Source of the DNA: Methyloligella solikamskensis | Lineage (GTDB): Bacteria; Pseudomonadota; Alphaproteobacteria; Rhizobiales; Methyloligellaceae | NCBI RefSeq assembly: GCF_042676065.1 | Contig: NZ_JBHTJO010000002.1 | Span: 310,001-374,000, forward strand | Direction: 5' to 3' | DNA length: 64,000 nucleotides | Shown here: one piece after another, positions 42,621 to 51,796 of the stretch | How positions within the stretch are numbered: position 1 is the stretch's first letter | Layout: the number at the start of each line of letters is the position of its first letter | The notes under the pieces: model-generated | Told to the model about the DNA's origin: nothing | The model's input: the letters and a program-made list of their open reading frames with translations, nothing else | The model's database searches: none | Program-made: the position numbers and the translations under genes

Positions 42621-44003
42621 ATGAAAACACCCGTTCAAGGGGCGCCTAAACCGGCTCAAGCCGCGCGCCCCGCCGCAAGCCAGTCAACAATGACCGAAGG
42701 GCTGATCCCGGCCGATGGCGGCCTGGGACGCAAGGTCCACGAGTTCTTCCTGGAGAACGGCCTGCAGGTCGTGGTGATCCCCGATCACCGCGCGCCCGTC
42801 GCCACCCAGATGCTCTGGTACAAGGTCGGCAGTGCCGACGACCCCAAGGGCATTTCCGGGCTGGCTCATTTCGTCGAGCATCTGATGTTCAAGGGCACAG
42901 AGGCGAACCCACCCGGCCAGTTCGCCAAGGTCGTGGCGCGCAATGGCGGCGAGTTCAACGCCTTCACCCGCAACGACGTCACCGCCTATTTCGAGCGCGT
43001 CGCCAAGGACCGCCTGCCCACGGTCATGGCGCTTGAGGCCGACCGCATGATCAATCTGCGCTTTTCCGCCGAAGAGGTGAAAAGCGAGCGCGACGTGGTG
43101 CTCGAGGAGCGCCGCTCGCGGGTGGAGAACGCCCCCAACGCGATTCTCCAGGAGCGCATGATGGCTGCGCTCTTCCCCGGCCATCCATACGGCATCCCCG
43201 TGATCGGCTGGTACGAGGAGATCGAAGGCTTCTCGCCGGAAGCCGCGGTCGAGTTCTACAAGCGCTACTACGCGCCCAACAACGCCGTGCTGGTCATTGC
43301 CGGCGACGTCACGCCCGAAGAAGTGCGCACGCTGGCGGAGGAGACCTTTGGTCCGATCCCCGCAAGCGACCTGGAGCCGGTCCACGTGCGCCCGGTGACC
43401 GCAGCACCCACCGAGCCGGCCGTCATCCACGTTGCGGATCCGCGCGCCGGACGCATCACCGTGCAGCGCTACTTCCCGGTCCCGAGCTACCCTTCCGCCA
43501 AGCCAGGCGAAGCCGAGGCGCTCGATCTCATGATGCGCATCGTCACCGGCGGTGCGGCCGGCAAGCTCTATCGCCGTCTCGTGGTGGAGGAGAAGCTGGC
43601 GGCCACGGCAGGCGGCGGCTATGTCCGGCCCCTTCGCGATGCTGGCATGCTGGCCTTCGACGCCATCGCCGCTGAAGGGGTAAGCGCCGAGGAGCTTGAG
43701 GCGGCGCTGACCCGGTTCATCGCGGAGCTTCGCGAGGGCAACATCACCGAGGCCGATCTGACCCGCGCCAAATCCGCCTATCTGGCTCAGTTCGTTTACG
43801 CCGCCGACAGCCAGGACGAGCTGGCGGCCCATTATGGCGGGTTCCTCTCCGCCGGCCTGACCCTCGATCAGATCGAGACCTGGCCGGAGCGGATCGACCA
43901 GGTCACCGTGGCCGATATCGAGAAGGTCGCGGCAACCTATCTGGACCCGGCGCGTTCCGTGACGGGCATCCTGGAGCCCTCCGCCGAATCTCTGGCCGCT
44001 TAG
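42621..44003 (+). CDS. M16-family zinc peptidase, catalytic subunit
   Basis: This is a processing-peptidase-like zinc protease, about 460 aa. The inverted zinc motif H-x2-E-H is present in 'GLAHFVEHLMFKGT', and the downstream glutamate lies in 'MALEADRMINLRF'. The second M16 lobe contains 'GGAAGKLYRRLVVEEKLAA'. ATG 42621 is likely; ATG 42690 would remove an Ala/Pro-rich lead. No clear signal peptide is seen. It is paired with a second M16 protein that lacks the zinc motif, the usual heterodimer arrangement (compare mitochondrial MPP). It probably degrades or processes peptides. Confidence 0.9.
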   Translation: MKTPVQGAPKPAQAARPAASQSTMTEGLIPADGGLGRKVHEFFLENGLQVVVIPDHRAPVATQMLWYKVGSADDPKGISGLAHFVEHLMFKGTEANPPGQFAKVVARNGGEFNAFTRNDVTAYFERVAKDRLPTVMALEADRMINLRFSAEEVKSERDVVLEERRSRVENAPNAILQERMMAALFPGHPYGIPVIGWYEEIEGFSPEAAVEFYKRYYAPNNAVLVIAGDVTPEEVRTLAEETFGPIPASDLEPVHVRPVTAAPTEPAVIHVADPRAGRITVQRYFPVPSYPSAKPGEAEALDLMMRIVTGGAAGKLYRRLVVEEKLAATAGGGYVRPLRDAGMLAFDAIAAEGVSAEELEAALTRFIAELREGNITEADLTRAKSAYLAQFVYAADSQDELAAHYGGFLSAGLTLDQIETWPERIDQVTVADIEKVAATYLDPARSVTGILEPSAESLAA

Positions 44004-44026
44004 AACCGAAGCTCAGCGCCGACCCC

Positions 44027-45298
44027 ATGGATATTCAACGCATCACAAGCCCCGGCGGGATCACGGCCTTCCTGGTCGAGCATCACGATAACCCGCTCAT
44101 CGCCCTCCGCTTCGCCTTCCGCGGCGGCTCCGCCCAGGACCCTGAAGGCAAGGGCGGGCTCTCCTATTTCGTCACCGGCATGATGGATGAGGGCGCCGGC
44201 GACATGGATGCGGCCGCCTTCCAGGAGAAGGAGCAGGAACTCGCGGTCCATATGGACTTCAACACCTCCCGCGATCTCGTCACCTGCAGCTATCAGACCC
44301 TGACGGCGCGGAAAGACGATGCCTTCGATCTCTTGAAGACCGTGCTGACCGAGCCGCGCTTCGATGCGGATGCGACGGAGCGCGTGAAGGGACAGATCCT
44401 GGCCGGGCTGAAGCTGGACCAGAACAATCCGGTCAATGTCGCGTCGCGCGCCTGGAGCGAGCTCGCCTTCGACGGCCACCCCTATAGCCTGCCCATCAAG
44501 GGCAGCTTCGACACCGTGCCGGCCATCATGCCGGAGGATCTCAAAAGCTACGCCAACAGGGTTTTCGCCCGGAACAATCTCATCGTCGTCGCCGTCGGCG
44601 ATATCGATCCCGAGACCCTGGCCAAGGATCTCGACCACATCTTCGGCGGCCTGCCGGAGAAGTCGGAGCTCGCGTCCGTGCCCGATGCGAAGCTGGTCTC
44701 AGGCCCGGTCCGCGAGATTGTCGAGATGGACATTCCCCAGTCGATCGTCCAGTTCGGCCAGCAAGGCGTCATGCGTTCCGACCCGGAGTTTCTGCCGGCC
44801 TACGTGCTGAACTACATTATCGGTGGCGGCGGTTTTAATAGCCGGCTCATGGAGGAGGTCCGCGTGAAGCGCGGGCTCGCCTATTCGGTCAACTCCCACC
44901 TTTTCCCGTTCCAGCACGCTGCCGTCTTCATGGGCCGCGTCGCCACCAAGAACGAGGCGGTCGCCGAGTCCTTGAGCGTCATCAAGCAGGAGCTGTCCCG
45001 CATCGCCGAAGAGGGCCCGACGGAAGACGAGCTGGACGACGCCAAGCGCTATCTCACCGGCGCCTATGCGCTCCGTTTCGACTCCTCAAGCTCCATCGCC
45101 AACCAGCTCCTCTTCCTGGAGGTGGAAGGGCTGGGCGTCGATTACGTGCATGAGCGCAACGATCTCATCGAGGCGGTGACCCTGGAAGACGTGAAGCAGG
45201 TGGCCCACCGCATGCTGGGAACGGACCGGCTCATCACCACCATCGTCGGCAAGCCGGTCGAGGCGGAGGCCGACCCGTCGCTGGGCGAAATGGCATAG
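44027..45298 (+). CDS. M16-family peptidase homologue without the zinc motif
   Basis: This is a 423 aa M16 protein. Where the active subunit has H-x2-E-H, this one reads 'LSYFVTGMMDEGAGDMDA', so the zinc ligands are missing. The rest of the fold is kept: 'AFDGHPYSLPIKGSFDTV', 'GGGGFNSRLMEEVRVKRGLA', 'YSVNSHLFPF'. Such partners supply the substrate-binding glycine-rich loop in heterodimeric M16 enzymes. It lies 23 bases after the catalytic subunit gene. Confidence 0.9.
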   Translation: MDIQRITSPGGITAFLVEHHDNPLIALRFAFRGGSAQDPEGKGGLSYFVTGMMDEGAGDMDAAAFQEKEQELAVHMDFNTSRDLVTCSYQTLTARKDDAFDLLKTVLTEPRFDADATERVKGQILAGLKLDQNNPVNVASRAWSELAFDGHPYSLPIKGSFDTVPAIMPEDLKSYANRVFARNNLIVVAVGDIDPETLAKDLDHIFGGLPEKSELASVPDAKLVSGPVREIVEMDIPQSIVQFGQQGVMRSDPEFLPAYVLNYIIGGGGFNSRLMEEVRVKRGLAYSVNSHLFPFQHAAVFMGRVATKNEAVAESLSVIKQELSRIAEEGPTEDELDDAKRYLTGAYALRFDSSSSIANQLLFLEVEGLGVDYVHERNDLIEAVTLEDVKQVAHRMLGTDRLITTIVGKPVEAEADPSLGEMA

Positions 45299-45341
45299 CG
45301 GCAGAACACAAAGACATCAGACAAGAGCAGGGCAGGACGAC

Positions 45342-46664
45342 ATGGCATTCAAACAAGGGATCGAAGGCTGTCTGGAGCAGGGCATTGGCGCAGGCGGACT
45401 CTCCGCGGATGTGCTCGACCAGTATCTGGAGAAGCTCGGCCCCCGCATGCATTCGCTCCATGAGGCATACGAATCTGGCTCCCTGCCGATCCTGCGCGTA
45501 GCAGAGCGCCGCGACGACATCGAGCCGATGCGTGAAGCCTTCGGAAAGCTCACGGAAGGCGCCAAGACCATCGTCTTCTTCGGCACCGGCGGGTCCAGCC
45601 TCGGCGGCCAGACCATCGCCCAGCTCGGCGGATGGGGCATTCCAGGTGACAATGGCGACCGGACGGGACCGAACCCGCGCACCCGCTTCTACGACAATCT
45701 CGATGCCCGCACCCTGGAGCGCGCGCTCGCTAATCTGGATCTGGAGACCACTCGCTTCATCCTGATCTCCAAATCCGGCGGCACGCCGGAGACCCTGGTG
45801 CAGTCCATGGCGGCGCTTCAGGCCGTGCGGCACGCAGGTCTTGAGGACAAGGCGAACCAGCTCTTCCTCGGCCTCACGGAGCCCGCGCAAGACGGCAAGA
45901 AGAATGGCCTACGGGATCTGTGCGATGCGTTCGGCATCCCGACCTTGCCCCACGATACGGGCATCGGCGGCCGCTTCTCAGCGCTCACCAATACCGGCCT
46001 CCTGGCCGCGCTCGCCCGGGGTATCGATCCGGTCGAGATCCGCGAAGGCGCGAGCCAGGTCGTCTCGGCGCTGATGTCCGACAAGAACCCGACCGATTTT
46101 GCGCCTGCCATCGGGGCGGCGCTGCAGATCGGGCTTGCCAAGGAGAAGGGTGTGAAGGCGACCGTCATGCTTCCCTATTCCGACCGTCTGGGCCGCTTCG
46201 CCGCCTGGTTCGTCCAGCTCTGGGGCGAAAGCCTCGGCAAATCGGGCGAGGGGACCACGCCCGTGGCCGCCCAAGGACCGGTCGACCAGCACAGCCAGCT
46301 CCAGCTCTATCTCGACGGCGCCGAGCAGCATCTCATCACCGTGCTGCGCCCCGGCGGGGCGGGCACGGGTCCCCGCATCGCGCCGGACCTCGCCAAGACG
46401 GCCCACGCCGACTATCTCGCCGGCAAGACCGCGGGCGATCTCGTCGCCGCCCAGCAGAAGGCCATTCCGCAAGCCCTGATCGATGCGGGCCGCGCCGTGC
46501 GGACGATCGATATCGAGACCCTGGACGCCAAGGCCCTCGGCGCGCTTCTCATGCATTTCGTGCTGGAGACGATCCTCTCCGCCCACCTTCTGGACGTCGA
46601 TCCGTTTGACCAGCCGGCCGTGGAAGCCGGCAAGGTGCTCACCCGGAAATATCTGGGGGCTTAG
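45342..46664 (+). CDS. pgi: Glucose-6-phosphate isomerase
   Basis: This enzyme interconverts glucose-6-phosphate and fructose-6-phosphate. It is 440 aa, a short form compared with E. coli (549). The SIS-domain sugar-phosphate site 'IVFFGTGGSSLGGQTIAQLG' and 'FILISKSGGTPETLVQSM' are clear. The catalytic region 'LWGESLGKSGEGTTPVAAQG' with 'GPVDQHSQLQLYLDG' matches PGI signatures. It lies 43 bases after the M16 pair and 63 bases before mutL. Confidence 0.9.
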   Translation: MAFKQGIEGCLEQGIGAGGLSADVLDQYLEKLGPRMHSLHEAYESGSLPILRVAERRDDIEPMREAFGKLTEGAKTIVFFGTGGSSLGGQTIAQLGGWGIPGDNGDRTGPNPRTRFYDNLDARTLERALANLDLETTRFILISKSGGTPETLVQSMAALQAVRHAGLEDKANQLFLGLTEPAQDGKKNGLRDLCDAFGIPTLPHDTGIGGRFSALTNTGLLAALARGIDPVEIREGASQVVSALMSDKNPTDFAPAIGAALQIGLAKEKGVKATVMLPYSDRLGRFAAWFVQLWGESLGKSGEGTTPVAAQGPVDQHSQLQLYLDGAEQHLITVLRPGGAGTGPRIAPDLAKTAHADYLAGKTAGDLVAAQQKAIPQALIDAGRAVRTIDIETLDAKALGALLMHFVLETILSAHLLDVDPFDQPAVEAGKVLTRKYLGA

Positions 46665-46727
46665 GGGACCGGTGGAAAACTTTTCCGCCCCTTCGCCAAG
46701 CCGCATTTGAGGCGTTAATCCTGGGCC

Positions 46728-48572
46728 ATGTCGCAGCCCGGACAGATTCGCCAGCTCCCGCCCGACCTTGTGAACCGCATTGCGGCCGGTGAGGTCGTCG
46801 AGCGCCCGGCGAGCGTCGTGAAGGAGCTGGTGGAGAACGCCATCGATGCCGGCGCCACCCGTATCGATATCTCGGCCACAGGCGGCGGTCTCGGCCTGAT
46901 CCGCGTCGCCGATGACGGGCGCGGCATGGACGCCGAAGATCTTCAGCTCGCCGTGGAGCGCCACGCAACCTCCAAGCTTGCCGACGAGACACTGTCTCAA
47001 ATCGCCACCCTTGGCTTCCGGGGGGAGGCGCTGCCCTCCATCGGCTCCGCGGCGCGGCTCACGATCCAGAGCCGGGCGGAAGGTGCGCGCCACGCCCACG
47101 AGATCACCGTCGATGCGGGCGAGAAATCGCCCCTGAAGCCGGCTGCCCTCAATGCCGGCACCACCGTCGAGGTGCGCGACCTCTTCTACGCGACGCCCGC
47201 CCGCCTGAAATTCATGAAGTCGGAGCGGTCCGAGACCGCTGCCATCACAGATACCGTCAAACGCCTGGCCCTCGCCCAGCCCGAGGTCGGTCTCAGCCTC
47301 ACCTTCGGAAGCCGCGCATCCTTGCGTCTGCCCCCCTGCCAGCCGGGCCTGCTGGACGATGCGCTCGCCAGGGTGGGGCGCATTCTGGGCGACGATTTCG
47401 TGCGTGACGCCATGCCCGTGAAGCTGACCCGGAACGGCATTACCCTCCAGGGTTTCGCCGGCCTGCCGACGCTTCATCGCCCCAACGGCATGCAGCAATA
47501 TCTCATCGTCAACGGCCGGCCCGTGAAGGACAAGCTGCTCGGCGGTGCAGTGCGCGCAGCCTATGGCGACTACATCCCCGCCGGCCGCTTCCCGCTGCTG
47601 GTCCTCTACGTGACCCTTCCTCCGCAAGAGGTGGATGTGAACGTCCACCCGGCCAAGGCGGAGCTGCGCTTTCGAGACGCCCAGACCGTACGCGGCATGA
47701 TCGTCTCAGGCCTGCGCGATGCCTTGAGCGCCGCCGGCCACCGCGCCACCAACACCCTGTCCGACGTGGCGCTCGCGCGCTTGAGCGAGCGGGTAAACGG
47801 CCCCATCAACGGTGGCGCCCCCGGTCACTACGCGCCGTCGAACCAGCCCTACCGCGCGCCCGACCGCCGCTTCTACGGGATGGCGGAAGCGGCCCAGAGT
47901 CCGCTGGCCGAGATCGACCGGCCGAGCGCCGACACCCGCGCCAGCTACGAACCTGCGCCGGAGGCTGCTCCGGATCAGCCGGCGGTGCAGTATCCGCTCG
48001 GCGCGGCAAGGGCCCAGCTCCACGACATGTTCATCGTCGCCGAGACCGAGGACTCACTCGTCATCGTCGACCAGCATGCGGCCCATGAGCGCCTCGTCTA
48101 TGAGCGCCTGAAGAAGAGCTACGCCAATGGCGGCATCGCCCGCCAGATGCTGCTGATCCCGGAGATCGTCGAGCTGGACGAGGAGCGCACCGCACGGCTG
48201 CTTGAGGCGGCCGAGAAGCTCGAGACCCTCGGCCTCGTGATCGAGCCCTTCGGCGGCGGTGCCATTGCGGTGCGCGAGACGCCGGCCATCCTCGGCCAGG
48301 GTGACGTCAAAGGCCTGGTGACCGATCTCGCCGACGAGCTGGGTGAGGAAGACGACGACGCCCAGCTCCTTTCCGAACGTCTCGACCACGTGCTCGCCAC
48401 CATGGCCTGCCACGGCAGCGTGCGGGCCGGGCGCCGGCTGAACGGCGAGGAGATGAACGCGCTGCTTCGCGATATGGAGAAGACGCCCCATTCCGGCCAG
48501 TGCAATCATGGCCGGCCGACTTATGTGGAGCTGTCACTCGCCGAGATCGAGAAGCTCTTTTCGCGCCGCTAG
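46728..48572 (+). CDS. mutL: DNA mismatch repair protein MutL (endonuclease type)
   Basis: This is a 614 aa GHKL ATPase that acts with MutS. The N-terminal ATPase is typical: 'QLPPDLVNRIAAGEVVERPA', 'NAIDAGATRIDI', 'DDGRGMDAEDL', 'TLGFRGEALPSIGS'. The C-terminal domain has 'DQHAAHERLVYE', which fits the DQHA-x2-E-x4-E nicking motif of MutL proteins in bacteria without MutH, and 'CHGSVRAGRRL', 'CNHGRPTYVELSL' supply further metal ligands. It should therefore carry intrinsic endonuclease activity. Confidence 0.95.
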   Translation: MSQPGQIRQLPPDLVNRIAAGEVVERPASVVKELVENAIDAGATRIDISATGGGLGLIRVADDGRGMDAEDLQLAVERHATSKLADETLSQIATLGFRGEALPSIGSAARLTIQSRAEGARHAHEITVDAGEKSPLKPAALNAGTTVEVRDLFYATPARLKFMKSERSETAAITDTVKRLALAQPEVGLSLTFGSRASLRLPPCQPGLLDDALARVGRILGDDFVRDAMPVKLTRNGITLQGFAGLPTLHRPNGMQQYLIVNGRPVKDKLLGGAVRAAYGDYIPAGRFPLLVLYVTLPPQEVDVNVHPAKAELRFRDAQTVRGMIVSGLRDALSAAGHRATNTLSDVALARLSERVNGPINGGAPGHYAPSNQPYRAPDRRFYGMAEAAQSPLAEIDRPSADTRASYEPAPEAAPDQPAVQYPLGAARAQLHDMFIVAETEDSLVIVDQHAAHERLVYERLKKSYANGGIARQMLLIPEIVELDEERTARLLEAAEKLETLGLVIEPFGGGAIAVRETPAILGQGDVKGLVTDLADELGEEDDDAQLLSERLDHVLATMACHGSVRAGRRLNGEEMNALLRDMEKTPHSGQCNHGRPTYVELSLAEIEKLFSRR

Positions 48573-48659
48573 AAAGCTGCATTTCCCTGCTTCGAATGCT
48601 AGCGTCCGGAGCTTCTTCGAGGCTCGCGCGCAAGGAATAGACGGGGACCGGTCGCGATC

Positions 48660-49508
48660 ATGTTCGCCAATAAAAAGCTGCGCCGCTGGACCATCGGCAT
48701 CGCCGGTGTGACCGCTATCGTCGCGGGCAGTTGGGCGCTGGTGGATTACCTGAAGGACCGGCGCACCGAGCGCATCTACAACGCCGAGCTTGAGAAGGTC
48801 GTGGCCCTGGGCGATCTCGCCAGGGAAGAGGAGTTCCACGCCAAGCTCGACCGCATGCGCGACTTCATCAACGATCACAGCGACCACCGCATGGGCAAGG
48901 AGTTCTGGCGGCTCCACGCCCAGGCCGATGGCATTGGCTATCTGCAGCGCATCCGGGCCCACGCAGAGGGCGAGTCCGACGAGCCCGCGCCCATGGATTG
49001 CAGCACCCGCTCCAACCTCATGAGCAAGATGCTGCAGGACCAGGGCTACGAGACCCGCATCGTCGCCCTGTTCGACACGGACAAGACCACCCGCTCCCAC
49101 ACGGTTGTCGACATCCTGAACCCTGAGACCGGCCGCTGGGAGACCCAGGACCCGGACTACGATCTATTCTGGAAATCCACCAAGACGGGCGAGCGCATCT
49201 CCATCGCCGATGAGAGCGGGGATCTGGACGCCATCCTGCCCTGCGGGCCGACCCATTGCGGCTGGGACAATGTCGGCCGGGACGGTCAGAAGGCCACCAC
49301 CGTGAAGCTGATGCTCGACATCATCGGCATCACCCGTAAAGGCAAGGATGTGCGCTACGCGGTCTATTCGCCCCGCGCCAACCTGGACGCCACTTTCGAG
49401 CAAGGAGGTGAGAAGGGCCGGTTCTGCGAGGTGCACGAGAAGCGCTGCCGCGACGGCTTCGTCGCCATCGGCGGTCACGCAGCGCTGGAGCAGAAGCTCT
49501 ACCGCTAG
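48660..49508 (+). CDS. Membrane-anchored transglutaminase-like cysteine protein, unknown role
   Basis: This is a 282 aa protein with one N-terminal membrane helix (about residues 10-28) and an exported domain. A Cys-His-Asp arrangement like the transglutaminase/papain fold is visible: C114 in 'PMDCSTRSNLMSKML', H147 in 'TTRSHTVVDILNP' and D164 or D166 in 'TQDPDYDLFW'. The order and spacing match transglutaminase-like enzymes that 'acquire' their triad this way. The C-terminal part has four more cysteines ('CGPTHCGW', 'FCEVHEKRCRD'). Bacterial members cut or cross-link peptides. No substrate is suggested by the neighbours mutL and a secreted protein. Confidence 0.7.
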   Translation: MFANKKLRRWTIGIAGVTAIVAGSWALVDYLKDRRTERIYNAELEKVVALGDLAREEEFHAKLDRMRDFINDHSDHRMGKEFWRLHAQADGIGYLQRIRAHAEGESDEPAPMDCSTRSNLMSKMLQDQGYETRIVALFDTDKTTRSHTVVDILNPETGRWETQDPDYDLFWKSTKTGERISIADESGDLDAILPCGPTHCGWDNVGRDGQKATTVKLMLDIIGITRKGKDVRYAVYSPRANLDATFEQGGEKGRFCEVHEKRCRDGFVAIGGHAALEQKLYR

Positions 49509-49517
49509 GCGTTCCGC

Positions 49518-50246
49518 CTACTCCTGCTCGAGCTCCGAGACCACGGAAGGCCCGAGAAACGCATCGTCCGCGTGCGCCAGCTCCTCGCCTTCGATCGCGT
49601 CCTGAGACCCCAGGCTGATATGGGCGATCTGGAGAATGTGCCCCGCCGGCGTCTTGAACAGGGTGTAGTGGATCTCCATCGGATCCTCGCCGGACCGGCA
49701 GCCCGTGAACAGCCGCCGCACGATCACGTTCTGGATCTTGTCGCCCTTCTTCTTCCCCGAGATGAAGCGTGCATCGCAGGCGGACGAATCGTCGGCCATG
49801 ATCTGGTCGACCGCTTCATCGAGATCGACATCGGCCATATCCTTGTAGCCCGCCAGCGCCCCGATGATCCCGTTGTCATAGGTCCAGACGACGTCGAACC
49901 CTTGCATGGGATTCTCCGACGGATCGAGGATTCGGTACTTCGTGATGCCGGCATCGGCGAGCAGGTTGGAGGCGAACACGACCGCCTCGCTGCCCGTGAA
50001 CAGCTGATGGTCGCCGCCTTCGGAATCCTCATCCGAAGTGTCGTCCGCGGCGGCCTCGATCTCCGGGTCCGCGTTCGCTTGAAGCCCTGCGAAATCGCTA
50101 TTGCCGCCGCTCGTGCGGTCTATGCTACGCGGCGTACCGGTGACGTCTGCCGAAGCCACACCCGCAAAGAGGATGGAAACGGAAAGACAGGCTGCGACAA
50201 TCGCAGAGCGCGCGCAAAGGCGCGAAATTAGCTCAGCGGAACGCAT
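49518..50246 (-). CDS. Secreted protein of unknown function
   Basis: ATG 50246 gives 242 aa with a clear signal peptide ('[17 protein letters not shown]'). The longer frame to 50312 has a Cys-rich, non-genic lead. The mature protein begins with an acidic, disordered stretch ('[16 protein letters not shown]'), then a folded domain at about 80-230 with '[20 protein letters not shown]', '[12 protein letters not shown]' and '[17 protein letters not shown]'. Two cysteines may pair. I do not recognise a family. It converges with the transglutaminase-like gene. Confidence 0.75.
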
Positions 50247-50329
50247 CGAACACTCCCAGCCACACGCGAAGCCCCTCGATCTACTAAAACACGACCAGCA
50301 GGCCCCTGCCATGGTCGTTAGGGCTCAAG

Positions 50330-50884
50330 TCACGTTCCGCGCAGCAGTGTGATCCTCGTGTCACCATAGTCCCGCTCGTCGAGCGTCTCGAACGCGCACG
50401 GAATCTCTAGGGTGAGCCCGCTTTTTTCCTCCAGGACGGCGATCGCGTCGGGGGCGAGCCAGCCCCCTTCTGCGAGGCTGGCAAGGGCTTTCTCGCCCAG
50501 ACCCTTCCCGTAGGGCGGATCGAGGAAGACAAGATCGAACGGCGTCATGGTGCCGACAGGACCGAGCCGCGTGGCGTCCCGCCGCCAGATCTTGCTGGCC
50601 CCTGTCAGGCCCAGCGCCTCGACATTGCGCCGGATCGCGGCCCGCGCCCCTGCCGCCTCGTCGATGAAGCAGCAGAACCGCGCGCCCCGGGAGAGCGCCT
50701 CCAGGCCTAGCGCGCCGGAACCCGCGAACAAGTCCAGCACCCGCGCATCGTCGAAATCGACGCCCATCCCGTGCTCCAGCACATTGAACAGCGCCTGGCG
50801 CACCTTGTCCGAGGTCGGCCGCGTGGCGTCGCCCTTGGGCGCCACGAGGGTATGGGAGCGAAACCGGCCGGAGACGATCCGCAT
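50330..50884 (-). CDS. rsmD: 16S rRNA (guanine966-N2)-methyltransferase RsmD
   Basis: This is a 184 aa SAM-dependent methyltransferase acting on 16S rRNA G966. Motif I is 'VLDLFAGSGALGLEALSRG'; the catalytic motif is 'FDLVFLDPPYGKGL' (DPPY). The N-terminal 'MRIVSGRFRSHTLVAPKG', 'TRPTSDKVRQALFNVLEH' is characteristic. It lies 3 bases after the stop of the pseudouridine synthase gene, forming a two-gene rRNA modification operon. Confidence 0.94.
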   Translation of the reverse strand: MRIVSGRFRSHTLVAPKGDATRPTSDKVRQALFNVLEHGMGVDFDDARVLDLFAGSGALGLEALSRGARFCCFIDEAAGARAAIRRNVEALGLTGASKIWRRDATRLGPVGTMTPFDLVFLDPPYGKGLGEKALASLAEGGWLAPDAIAVLEEKSGLTLEIPCAFETLDERDYGDTRITLLRGT

Positions 50885-50887
50885 GGC

Positions 50888-51787
50888 CTAGCGCTTCGCC
50901 TTCCGGCGGTTCTGGGGTCCGCGCGGTGAATGGGGTTTGCCCTGCTTACCCGGTGTCGGTCGCTTGCCGCCTTCCTTGGTGGGCGCGCGCAGGCCCAGCT
51001 CCTGGGCGAGCTTCACGCCCAGATGGCTGACCAAGGCCTTCGCTCCCACCTCCTGGATCGCGCCCGGCGCCAGCTCCCCCAGCTGGAACGGCCCGAAGGA
51101 GATGCGGATCAGCCGGTTCACCTTCAGCCCGAGATGCTCCAGGAGCCGCTTCACCTCCCGGTTCTTGCCCTCCCGGATTCCGATGGCGAGCCAGATATTG
51201 CCGCCCTGCACCCGCTCGATCGACGCCTCGACGGGGCCGTAGGCAATGCCGTCGATGGTGACGCCCGCGCGAATCTCCTCCAGCTGCTCATCGCTCACCT
51301 GGCCGTAGGCCCGCACCCGATAGCGCCGCAGCCAGCCGGTCGAAGGCAGCTCCAGATGCCGGGCGATGGCGCCGTCCGTGGTGAGCAGCAGGAGCCCTTC
51401 CGTGGCGATATCCAGCCGGCCGATGGAGATCACCCGGGGCAGCTCCGGCGGCAGCGCCTCGAACACGGTCTTCCGGCCCTGCTCGTCCTTATGGCTCGTC
51501 ACCAGCCCCTTCGGCTTGTGATAGCGCCACAGCCGCGGCGTCTCGGCCTCGGGCAGGGCCTTGCCGTCCACCGTCACCTTGTCCTTTTCCGTGACGACGC
51601 AGGCCGGCGTCGCCAGCACCTTGCCGTTCACGGCGACGCGGCCCTCTTCGATGAGCTTCTCCGCATCCCGCCGGGAGCACAGCCCCGCCCGCGCAATCAG
51701 CTTGGCGATGCGCATGCGGGCAGGAGCATCGGGGGCTTCAGCGCCTTCACCCTGTTGCTTTTGCGATTCTTGATCCGCTTGTGTCAT
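50888..51787 (-). CDS. 23S rRNA pseudouridine synthase, RluB/RsuA family
   Basis: This is a 299 aa enzyme. The N-terminal S4 RNA-binding domain is 'MRIAKLIARAGLCSRRDAEK', and the catalytic region is 'SIGRLDIATEGLLLLTTDG' with the active Asp. The C-terminal tail is basic and Pro/Lys-rich ('TPGKQGKPHSPRGPQNRR'). ATG 51787 is chosen; the frame reaching 52237 is antisense to tadA. It probably makes pseudouridine 2605 of 23S rRNA (RluB), but RsuA/RluE relatives cannot be excluded. Its start is 10 bases from the divergent tadA start, so the promoters overlap the coding ends. Confidence 0.88.
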   Translation of the reverse strand: MTQADQESQKQQGEGAEAPDAPARMRIAKLIARAGLCSRRDAEKLIEEGRVAVNGKVLATPACVVTEKDKVTVDGKALPEAETPRLWRYHKPKGLVTSHKDEQGRKTVFEALPPELPRVISIGRLDIATEGLLLLTTDGAIARHLELPSTGWLRRYRVRAYGQVSDEQLEEIRAGVTIDGIAYGPVEASIERVQGGNIWLAIGIREGKNREVKRLLEHLGLKVNRLIRISFGPFQLGELAPGAIQEVGAKALVSHLGVKLAQELGLRAPTKEGGKRPTPGKQGKPHSPRGPQNRRKAKR

Positions 51788-51796
51788 GAGGCGCAT

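Noticed and set aside
50930..51796. Upstream extension of the tadA frame, antisense to the pseudouridine synthase gene.
   Set aside because: TadA is complete from 51797 or 51884; the extension adds non-TadA sequence over a well-supported opposing gene.
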